Origin: Spirochaetales bacterium
Lineage (GTDB): Bacteria; Spirochaetota; Spirochaetia; Sphaerochaetales; Sphaerochaetaceae
NCBI GenBank assembly: GCA_018433865.1
Contig: JAHDQJ010000004.1
Span: 1-64,000, forward strand
DNA: 64,000 nt
Direction: 5' to 3'
The position numbers and the translations under genes were made by a program. Every line of letters starts with the position of its first letter. Positions within the stretch are counted from its first letter, which is position 1. This document shows positions 57,618 to 64,000 of the stretch, one piece after another. The notes beneath the pieces were generated by a model that did not search any database, had not been told where the DNA came from, and saw nothing but the letters and a program-made list of their open reading frames with translations.

Positions 57618-59414
57618 ATGAAAACACCTCGATCGTTGTGCACGGTATTTTTATGTATGCTTTTCTGTTCCATGTTCCTGCTGCCGCTTGCTGCTTCCGA
57701 GCCGAACGGCGCTCGCCACATTCCTCTCGACTCATGGCTTTACGAGGGGTTGGACACCCTGTATCACGAATCCGCAAAGGTCATTCCGTTCACGGCCCGA
57801 CCCTATGCAGTGGATGAGTACCGGTATCACTTGGGCGGTATCGACAGGGAAGGGCTCTCCTCATCGGGGAAGGACCTGTTCGCGAGGATCGAGACCGAGC
57901 TGATTCCCCGCATGGTCTACTCGGAAGAGTCGGCGGCGTTCTCATTCACCGCAATCCTCTCTCCCGAAATCTACCTGAATACCGACAAGACCCTGATCTG
58001 GGATGATGCATACCAGCACTACCTGAACGAGTACGCCTACGGGTATGTCGACAGGTTGCCGCTCCTCTCAATCCCGATACGGTTCTGGGCCGGAGACAGC
58101 TTCTTCTCCGAGATCTCGATCGATATCAAGGAACAGCCGGGAGTAGGGCTCTATCCGACCGCCACGTTTCCCGCACCCTCGACGAACGATCCCTACGTGA
58201 ACTGGAATAATGTTCCCATGGGATTCGACCATATCTATCATCACTTCCCGGATAGTTATTACATGAGCTTCGGCAAGCAGCATTGGAATCTCTATCTCGG
58301 TTCTTCCGAACATTCGATCGGTACCGGACGTACCGGAAACCTGATTCTCAGCAAGGATGCGGACAAGATTCCCGGGCTCAGGATGTCATGGTACAACAAG
58401 AAGTTCAGATACAACTTCACGTATCTCTCCCTCAATCCCGGATTGGGAAACTCAGGGGCCTATGTGAATGAGTCGGACGTTCGCATGTCATTGCACCTGC
58501 CGTCGCTCACCACCGGTTACAATCCGAAGATCTACAGTACCAATCTTACAACGGATGGCAATTACGATGGGTATATGGATACCGGACTCTATCCCTACAA
58601 AGGGTACCTGACCCACACGATGGAATTCCGGTTGCTCAGTGAGCGTCTCTACATCGGAGTGACCGAAGCGGCAGTCTATGCCAGGGCAGTACCCGAGTTG
58701 TTCACATTCATGCCCTTGGCCTTCTGGCACAACGGGAACAACGGAGCACAGACGAACTCCCTCCTCGCACTGGATGTGCAGGTTGCAATCGGACCGTGGG
58801 CACAGCTTTACGCTTCAGGAGTGATGGATCAATTCACGATGACGCACGAAAGCAACACGACAGAACCTCCCGCCAATGGCTTCATCGTGGGAGCGCTGAG
58901 CAGGTATCCGCTGCAGGACGGATACATGACCGGAGGTGCCGAGTACGTCTATACGAGTGATTGGCTCTACACACATACCTATTGGCTCGAAACCCCGACA
59001 GTCACGCAGCGGAACACCGCGATCACTCGTGGCGGATACAACGTCAGGATGCTGGGCTACAGCCAGGGCAATGACTATCAGCAGTTGCATGTCGACCTCG
59101 GGTATGCAGTCCCGGGTAAGTACGGACTCTCCGCATCCTACAACTATGGAATCAAGGGCCCGTACGATGTGTTCATGCGTTCTCCCCAGAATAAGGATGG
59201 TACGGTGCTCGATCCCACCGGGGATCGGAAGAATTGGCCCGACGCGATTCACCACCAGGTTGGCCTGAGCGGACAGTATCAGTATCACAAGGCCGTGGGA
59301 GTCGGGTTGCATGCCTATTACTCGCATGTATCCAACTACAAGCACTCGCCAGGTGATACCATGCAGAATCTTGAGGTCTCTTTCAGTGTGAGCATCGACG
59401 TGGGAGCATTCTGA
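57618..59414 (+). CDS. Wzi-like outer-membrane barrel protein, divergent paralogue
   Basis: A 598-residue protein with a signal peptide ending near residue 27 (LLPLAASEP). The helical start SWLYEGLDTLYHESAKVIPF followed by RPYAVDEYRYHLGGIDREGL aligns with the same region of the neighbour on the other strand, and the barrel ends in SVSIDVGAF. It carries more tyrosine and histidine than the neighbour. Start: ATG with TAGGAG upstream. The 78-nt divergent gap includes TATAGTAT and TACTCT-type boxes that may serve both genes. A function in polysaccharide anchoring or transport is inferred from the Wzi resemblance. Confidence 0.72.
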   Translation: MKTPRSLCTVFLCMLFCSMFLLPLAASEPNGARHIPLDSWLYEGLDTLYHESAKVIPFTARPYAVDEYRYHLGGIDREGLSSSGKDLFARIETELIPRMVYSEESAAFSFTAILSPEIYLNTDKTLIWDDAYQHYLNEYAYGYVDRLPLLSIPIRFWAGDSFFSEISIDIKEQPGVGLYPTATFPAPSTNDPYVNWNNVPMGFDHIYHHFPDSYYMSFGKQHWNLYLGSSEHSIGTGRTGNLILSKDADKIPGLRMSWYNKKFRYNFTYLSLNPGLGNSGAYVNESDVRMSLHLPSLTTGYNPKIYSTNLTTDGNYDGYMDTGLYPYKGYLTHTMEFRLLSERLYIGVTEAAVYARAVPELFTFMPLAFWHNGNNGAQTNSLLALDVQVAIGPWAQLYASGVMDQFTMTHESNTTEPPANGFIVGALSRYPLQDGYMTGGAEYVYTSDWLYTHTYWLETPTVTQRNTAITRGGYNVRMLGYSQGNDYQQLHVDLGYAVPGKYGLSASYNYGIKGPYDVFMRSPQNKDGTVLDPTGDRKNWPDAIHHQVGLSGQYQYHKAVGVGLHAYYSHVSNYKHSPGDTMQNLEVSFSVSIDVGAF

Positions 59415-59437
59415 CACTCCTGTGGCGCTCACAAAGA

Positions 59438-59472
59438 ATCGGGCTGGTGTCAACCTTGACGACCAGCCCGAT
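59438..59472. terminator. Bidirectional hairpin between the Wzi-like gene and nhaC
   Basis: ATCGGGCTGGT and ACCAGCCCGAT form an 11-bp perfect stem with a 13-nt loop between two convergent genes. Confidence 0.72.
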
Positions 59473-59498
59473 CTGTATTCGGATACGATCCTGAGTGT

Positions 59499-61079
59499 CT
59501 ATTCGACTGCTATGTGCTTTGCATCGAGCAGGGCAATCTCCTCTGCACTGAAGTGCTTCTTCTGGTACCGGGAGCCGAGTATCCTGGAAAGTACCACAAG
59601 TGCGACGATACCGATGATCAACAGCAGCCAACCGATCCTGATGAAGGAAGAGAGCAGGTACAGAACCGCACTGATACCTGCGACGAGTACTGCATACGGC
59701 ATCTGCGTCTTCACGTGCGCGATATGGTCCGATCCTGCGAAGATCGAAGCCATGACCGTGGTATCGGAGATCGGGCTGCAGTGGTCACCGAAGATCGCTC
59801 CTGCAAAGATCGAGCCGATGATCACGGGAATCAGCGACGCACCACCGATGGAGAAGGCCAACGGGATGCCGATCGGTGTCATGATTGCCATCGTTCCCCA
59901 GGAGGTACCGGTGGAGAATGAGATGAACATGCAGATGACGAAGATCAGGAAGGGCAACAGCGCGGGGCTCATCCAGCTCTCGGTCGCCCCTACGACGAAG
60001 TCTGCCGTTCCCAATGCGTCGGTGACCGCACCGATCGCCCACGCGAGGATCATGATGATGATCGCGGGGAGCATCGTCCGAATGCCTCCCATGACGGTAT
60101 CCTCGATGTCCTTGAAGCTGAATTTCTGGATCAGCGCAAGGATGACACCTACCAAGGACATGGCGAATGCTGCCCAGGTGAGCGCGACATCCACTTCGGT
60201 ATCCGCGAGCGCATCCATCAGGTTCTTTCCTTCAGGACCCCCTCCTGTGTACCATAGTGCCCAGATGCCTACACCGATGAGTGTGACCAACGGAAGGATG
60301 AAGAACCAGATATTGGCTTTCTCCTGGTTGATCGGATCTCCGAGATCCATCTCTACCGAACTGAGCGGGACCGCTCCGTCATCGATCAGCTTTCCCGTTT
60401 TCAAGGCACGCAGTTCCGCGGTTGCCATCGGACCGAAATCCTTGCCGAAGATGAACAGGGGCACTGCGACGAGACTGAGTATGCTGTAGAAGTTCCACTG
60501 GATGGATGAGAGAAAGGCGAAGTAGGGCTGGGTCTCCACCATCGACATCGAGACGAATGCAGCGGCGATCAGGGAGACCTGGAAACCGATCCAGTCCGAT
60601 ACCGGACCGATCGTTGCCATGGGAGCTGCCGTCGCGTCCAGAATGTAAGCCAGCTTTTCCTTGGAGACGCGATACCGCGCGTTGATATCCTTTGATGCGT
60701 TTCCTGCGATGACAGAGTTCACGTAATCGTTGAAGAACACGACGATTCCCAGGATAAATGCGAAGAATTGTGCCCGTTTCCGATTGTTGAGCTTCTGTTC
60801 AAGGGAACGGGTGAGCGCGTAGGAGCCTCCTACCTTGTACATGAACGCAGCCCCGATTCCGAGCAGCGCCACCAATACCAGGAACCTGGCATTCCAGCTG
60901 TCGACCATGACATCCTTCATCCACGTGAAGGTCATGGCCGTTGCACCGAACGGATTTCCCATGCTGAAGATGAGCCCTCCGATCCAGATGCTCACGAACA
61001 GCGAGATCACCACCTTCCTGGTCAGGATGGCCAACGCTACGGCGACCAATGGTGGTACGATTGACCAAATACCAAACAT
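59499..61079 (-). CDS. Na+/H+ antiporter of the NhaC family
   Basis: A 526-residue antiporter with about 12 hydrophobic segments. Family-like features: FFNDYVNSVIAGNASKDIN, DATAAPMATIGPVSDWIGF, STGTSWGTMAIMTPIGIPLA and FGDHCSPISDTTVMAS, all characteristic of NhaC. It would exchange Na+ for H+ (or malate/lactate in some relatives) and maintain ion balance. The C-terminus is a short charged tail. Start: ATG with AAGGAGGA upstream; promoter TTGACT, 17 nt, AATAAT at 61116-61144. Confidence 0.92.
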   Translation of the reverse strand: MFGIWSIVPPLVAVALAILTRKVVISLFVSIWIGGLIFSMGNPFGATAMTFTWMKDVMVDSWNARFLVLVALLGIGAAFMYKVGGSYALTRSLEQKLNNRKRAQFFAFILGIVVFFNDYVNSVIAGNASKDINARYRVSKEKLAYILDATAAPMATIGPVSDWIGFQVSLIAAAFVSMSMVETQPYFAFLSSIQWNFYSILSLVAVPLFIFGKDFGPMATAELRALKTGKLIDDGAVPLSSVEMDLGDPINQEKANIWFFILPLVTLIGVGIWALWYTGGGPEGKNLMDALADTEVDVALTWAAFAMSLVGVILALIQKFSFKDIEDTVMGGIRTMLPAIIIMILAWAIGAVTDALGTADFVVGATESWMSPALLPFLIFVICMFISFSTGTSWGTMAIMTPIGIPLAFSIGGASLIPVIIGSIFAGAIFGDHCSPISDTTVMASIFAGSDHIAHVKTQMPYAVLVAGISAVLYLLSSFIRIGWLLLIIGIVALVVLSRILGSRYQKKHFSAEEIALLDAKHIAVE

Positions 61080-61115
61080 ACGATTCCTCCTTCATTTCAT
61101 CGTGATCCTGGGCAA

Positions 61116-61144
61116 ATTATTGCACACCCCGGAAAAGGAGTCAA
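61116..61144 (-). promoter_or_regulatory. Promoter of nhaC
   Basis: TTGACT, 17 nt, AATAAT on the minus strand. The remaining intergenic sequence to 61455 holds no gene. Confidence 0.5.
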
Positions 61145-61455
61145 AACAAATACTTGTCATGAAACAAATTGTACGTGGTTCATGTAGCAGTAATATTGTA
61201 CACCATATACCGCTCGTTGATTGGAAGAAATGCAAATCCTTGCATTGTCCGTCCTGTCACCCTAGGCTTCGCGGAAACAGGTCCACAAATGTGGACCATA
61301 TCTGTTCGGTCAGGCAACTAAGAACCGCATACATGGATGGCATGGTGCATCTTCGGATTGTGGTCTTGCGTCATGCCTTTCCTCTGGTTTCCGTCTTGAT
61401 CCTCATGCATGAGCGGCTGGCATGCTTGAATCGGGCGAAAGCTTCATATATGGAT

Positions 61456-61486
61456 GAAAAGAGGCCGGATCCCTAAGGAACCGGCC
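61456..61486 (-). terminator. Terminator of hcp
   Basis: On the minus strand GGCCGG and CCGGCC (with inner CC/GG pairs) form a stem followed by TCTTTTC, 25 nt after the hcp stop. Confidence 0.75.
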
Positions 61487-61510
61487 CCATGTGACCCGAA
61501 ATCATGTCGC

Positions 61511-63070
61511 TTACGCGAGCAATTTCTTCAGATCCGCCTCCGCGGTCGAGATCGGGGTGATGGCAAAGTTTTCCACCAAAATTTTCAGTACGTTCGGGGA
61601 GACGAACGCGGGAAGCGTCGGTCCGAGATGGATGTTCTTCACCCCGAGGTGGAGCAGGGTAAGCAGCACGCATACCGCCTTCTGCTCATACCAGGAGAGG
61701 ATGAAGCTCAACGGCAGCTCGTTCACCGAGCAGTTGAACGCGTTGGCGAGCGCGAGCGCCACCTGGATCGCACCGTAGGAATCGTTGCACTGTCCCATGT
61801 CGAGCATCCTCGGGATACCGCCGATCTCCCCGATTTTCATGTCGTTGAACCGGAACTTGCCACACGCGAGGGTGAGGATCACCGTATCATCCGGAGACTT
61901 CTCCACGAAATCGGTGTAGTAGTTGCGTCCGACACGAGCACCATCACAACCGCCGACGAGGAAGAAGTGCTTGATGGCTCCTGCCTTGACCGCATCAATG
62001 ACCTTTCCGGCGACAGACAGGACCGTAGCGCGACCGAATCCGGTAGTCATCGTCGATCCGCCGTTGATGCCGGTCATCTTCTTTTCCTCACGATAGCCAC
62101 CGAGTGCGAGCGCCTTCTCGATCACCGGTGTGAAATCCTTGTTCTCACCGATATGGACGAGACCGGGGTAGGAGACCACCTCGGTGGTGAAGACGCGATC
62201 CATGTAGTTCTGCTTCGGGGGCATGAGGCAGTTGGTGGTGAAGAGCACCGCGCCAGGCATGTCGAGGAATTCCTTCTGCTGGTTCTGCCATGCAGTACCG
62301 AAGTTGCCTTTCAAATGCTTGAACGCCTTGAGCTTCGGATATCCGTGTGCAGGGAGCATCTCACCGTGCGTGTAGATATTGATGCCTTTCCCCTCGGTCT
62401 GCCTGAGCAGCTCGTGAAGATCGAACAGGTCGTGTCCGCTGACCACGATGAAGGGACCTTTCTCGATCGCAAGGGGAACCTCGACGGGAACCGGATCACC
62501 ATATGTGGTGGTATTCGCCCTGTCGAGCATCTCCATGCACTTCAGGTTCACTTCTCCGGTCTTCAGGACCAAGGGGAGCAACTGTGATGCATCCATGTCA
62601 CTGCCGATGGCACGCATGGCGGTGAAGAAGAATTCATTCACTTCATCATCAAAGTAGCCCAGGACCCACGCATGGTACGCGTAGGCACCCATGCCCCGCA
62701 ATCCCAGCAGGATGAGTGTCTTCAGGGACCGGATATCCTCATTGCCCCTCCAGATGTCAGCCATGGGATACGCATCGGTCTTCCCGCCAAGCGCTGCAGT
62801 CTTCGCATCGATGCGGCTGATCAGTTCTTTCAGCACCGGATCGTTGAAGTTGACATTCGTGATGGCGGTGAACTGGCCTTCCAGCATGATGTGCGCCACT
62901 TCCTTGGAAAGTTTCTTCCCTTCCGCGGCACGTGCCAAGGCAACCAGTGCCCCGGTCATCTCATCCTGCAAGTTTGCGGTGTCAGCCATCTTTCCGCATA
63001 CTCCCTTGGCTCCCGTACAGGCTTTGCCACCTGCAGTCTGCTCACACTGGAAACAGAACATTTCGGACAT
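61511..63070 (-). CDS. hcp: Hydroxylamine reductase (hybrid-cluster protein)
   Basis: A 519-residue Fe-S protein that reduces hydroxylamine or nitric oxide and guards against nitrosative stress. The N-terminal cysteines Cys6, Cys9, Cys18 and Cys24 (spacing C-x2-C-x8-C-x5-C) match the [4Fe-4S] form found in strict anaerobes such as Desulfovibrio; the hybrid-cluster ligands are in SGHDLFDLHELL, FTTNCLM, GGCDGA, CGKFRFN and QCNDSYGA. Start: ATG with GAGGAGGA upstream. It is followed on the same strand by nothing for 431 nt and preceded by the cupin-like gene. Confidence 0.95.
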   Translation of the reverse strand: MSEMFCFQCEQTAGGKACTGAKGVCGKMADTANLQDEMTGALVALARAAEGKKLSKEVAHIMLEGQFTAITNVNFNDPVLKELISRIDAKTAALGGKTDAYPMADIWRGNEDIRSLKTLILLGLRGMGAYAYHAWVLGYFDDEVNEFFFTAMRAIGSDMDASQLLPLVLKTGEVNLKCMEMLDRANTTTYGDPVPVEVPLAIEKGPFIVVSGHDLFDLHELLRQTEGKGINIYTHGEMLPAHGYPKLKAFKHLKGNFGTAWQNQQKEFLDMPGAVLFTTNCLMPPKQNYMDRVFTTEVVSYPGLVHIGENKDFTPVIEKALALGGYREEKKMTGINGGSTMTTGFGRATVLSVAGKVIDAVKAGAIKHFFLVGGCDGARVGRNYYTDFVEKSPDDTVILTLACGKFRFNDMKIGEIGGIPRMLDMGQCNDSYGAIQVALALANAFNCSVNELPLSFILSWYEQKAVCVLLTLLHLGVKNIHLGPTLPAFVSPNVLKILVENFAITPISTAEADLKKLLA

Positions 63071-63125
63071 CGGTTCCTCCTCGGGGGCGATTCCCCCAAT
63101 TTCGTGATTCTCGCGAATTTGGCGA

Positions 63126-63428
63126 TTATTGTGTCTTGACTACGAAGAGGTGCATCGTGCCCTCCCCGAGATTCCTGATTCCCAACAGGGTGTCGGCAGG
63201 GATGCCGACGATGGAGCCCTCAGGGTACCGATGCTCCTCTTGGCTGTCCAAGGTAAGGCCGAGGACTCCCTTGGTGATGATCATGTGTGCAGCCTCCGCC
63301 GTCTTGTGCGGATCTACCGAAGCGTGTTCGGCAAGGCTCAGGTGATTGATCCGCACATCGCCTGTGGCGACGATGCGTTCCACTGCTGTCGCATCAGCGG
63401 TGCTGAATGCGTAGGTTTTCTCTATCAT
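63126..63428 (-). CDS. Small cupin-like protein
   Basis: A 100-residue protein with a single predicted cupin-like barrel; HLSLAEHASVDPHKT and LGLTLDSQEEHRYPEGSIVGIP fit the two motifs but with fewer metal histidines than a standard cupin. The function is unknown. It begins 13 nt after the PNPOx-fold gene and is followed 55 nt later by hcp, so the three genes may form one redox-linked operon. Start: ATG with GAGAGGTC upstream; longer frames lack a Shine-Dalgarno. Confidence 0.65.
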   Translation of the reverse strand: MIEKTYAFSTADATAVERIVATGDVRINHLSLAEHASVDPHKTAEAAHMIITKGVLGLTLDSQEEHRYPEGSIVGIPADTLLGIRNLGEGTMHLFVVKTQ

Positions 63429-63441
63429 GTCGTGACCTCTC

Positions 63442-63930
63442 TCATGTCGTGGTTTGACTCGGTTTCGGCAGCTTGGCCTTCGCACTCATCTGCGTGATGT
63501 CGATCCGGATGACTGAAGTCTCATTCCGTGCACGTGCGATGTATGCTTCGGCTTCCTGGGTGAATTCGGGCGAATATTTTCGTGCGAGTGCCATCAAGCC
63601 ATCATGTCTTTCCTGTTCATCGGTGACAATCCTGGCTGTGCCGAAGACGACGACCGATTCGTACTCGGTGGAGAATTGGGCTGGAAGGAGGCGGGTCTTT
63701 CCGACGACAGTGAAGCATATCCTGCCATCGGCACCGATGAGACGCAGCTTCTTGCCCTCTGTCGCCCCATGGATATAGATGCGTTCCCCCGCAAGTGCGA
63801 ATGAGATCGGGATCGCATAGGGACTGCCGTCACCATCGATCATGGAGAGGATCCCGTACGGGGCCGTTTCAAGCACCTGTTTGGCAAATGCACCGTCCTG
63901 TTGTCTATCTTTTCTTCGCATCATGTCCAT
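63442..63930 (-). CDS. Pyridoxamine 5'-phosphate oxidase-fold flavoprotein (NimA-like)
   Basis: A 162-residue flavin-binding split-barrel protein of the PNPOx/NimA class: APYGILSMIDGDGSPYAIPISFAL and IYIHGATEGKKLRLI are the conserved strands. Relatives reduce nitro compounds or bind flavin or heme. I placed the start at the ATG at 63930; an earlier ATG at 63939 is possible. A TATAGT box lies 11 nt before the 63939 ATG and 20 nt before 63930. It heads an apparent run with the small cupin and hcp. The upstream region carries operator-like repeats. Confidence 0.78.
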   Translation of the reverse strand: MDMMRRKDRQQDGAFAKQVLETAPYGILSMIDGDGSPYAIPISFALAGERIYIHGATEGKKLRLIGADGRICFTVVGKTRLLPAQFSTEYESVVVFGTARIVTDEQERHDGLMALARKYSPEFTQEAEAYIARARNETSVIRIDITQMSAKAKLPKPSQTTT

Positions 63931-63997
63931 ATGATACACTGACTATATCATGAAATCATCCAAGATAATGTTGCAATTGCAACCAAAAGTGTATCAT
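63931..63997. promoter_or_regulatory. Operator-like region upstream of the PNPOx-fold gene
   Basis: ATGATACACT (63931-63940) and AGTGTATCAT (63988-63997) are perfect 10-bp inverted arms 47 nt apart. Between them is the palindrome TTGCAATTGCAA (63971-63982) and the -10 box TATAGT (minus strand). A divergent regulator gene may begin beyond the window. Which regulator binds is unknown. Confidence 0.5.
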
Positions 63998-64000
63998 GAT

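Overview
The window reads as a chromosomal segment of an anaerobic spirochaete, most likely Sphaerochaeta-like. Support: an alanyl-tRNA synthetase of 594 residues that stops after the editing domain (the short form known from spirochaetes), an anaerobe-type hybrid-cluster protein, an NfnAB-type transhydrogenase, many lipoproteins and signal-peptide outer-membrane proteins, and moderately GC-rich housekeeping genes. The taxonomic call is inference; no 16S rRNA is present.

Layout. 1-1.4 kb: transposase debris, an initiator tRNA, and short repeats that look like insertion-sequence ends. 1.4-3.2 kb: a small heat-shock protein behind a sigma-54 promoter, then a two-gene encapsulin nanocompartment (ferritin-like cargo and shell). 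3.2-10.4 kb: MATE pump, cupin, an unknown protein, the overlapping operon nfnA-nfnB-EIIA, folate cyclo-ligase and an acyltransferase. 10.3-13.5 kb: a complete ECF biotin importer (BioY, ATPase, EcfT) divergent from birA, with one BirA operator containing the -35 boxes of both promoters. 13.5-17.4 kb: tRNA-Phe, a small HTH protein, dprA, alaS. 17.5-24.6 kb: two small barrel-like secreted proteins, Nudix, rlmN, an OPT transporter, hflX and ychF. 24.5-32.7 kb: lipoprotein, B12-binding radical SAM protein, LiaF-like protein, topA, PAP2 phosphatase, tRNA-Asp, mnmA. 32.7-38.2 kb: nagB, GDPD, TrmJ-type methyltransferase, PerM-type permease, a MutY-like protein, a DMT permease. 38.2-45.1 kb: a free lipoprotein head, a 5'-nucleotidase lipoprotein, cobT-cobU-cobS, an oxidoreductase, ThrH and a DksA/TraR zinc-finger protein. 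45.2-50.3 kb: MBL hydrolase, a degenerate DEAD-box protein with an intact-looking DbpA-type tail, a coiled-coil protein, MltG and tRNA-Leu. 50.3-59.4 kb is the most accessory-looking part: an InlB-repeat/collagen-like lipoprotein, a seven-repeat RCC1 lipoprotein, a Gfo/Idh oxidoreductase and two divergent Wzi-like barrel proteins. 59.5-64 kb: NhaC antiporter, Hcp, a cupin-like protein and a PNPOx-fold protein with an operator-like region at the window edge.

The most striking global signal is in the gene starts. At least ten genes (MATE, fthC, the acyltransferase, dprA, alaS, the LiaF-like gene, trmJ, perM, the DMT permease, cobT) have a -10 hexamer ending only 6-8 nt before the start codon, most with a -35 box 17-18 nt further upstream and none with a usable Shine-Dalgarno. 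Neighbouring genes have good Shine-Dalgarno sequences at normal distance. This predicts leaderless mRNAs for a large share of housekeeping genes.

The genes point to a cell that scavenges biotin (no biotin synthesis genes here), salvages cobalamin, uses bifurcating NADPH chemistry, detoxifies reactive nitrogen and oxygen species, stores iron in encapsulin, and exposes diverse lipoproteins and barrels.
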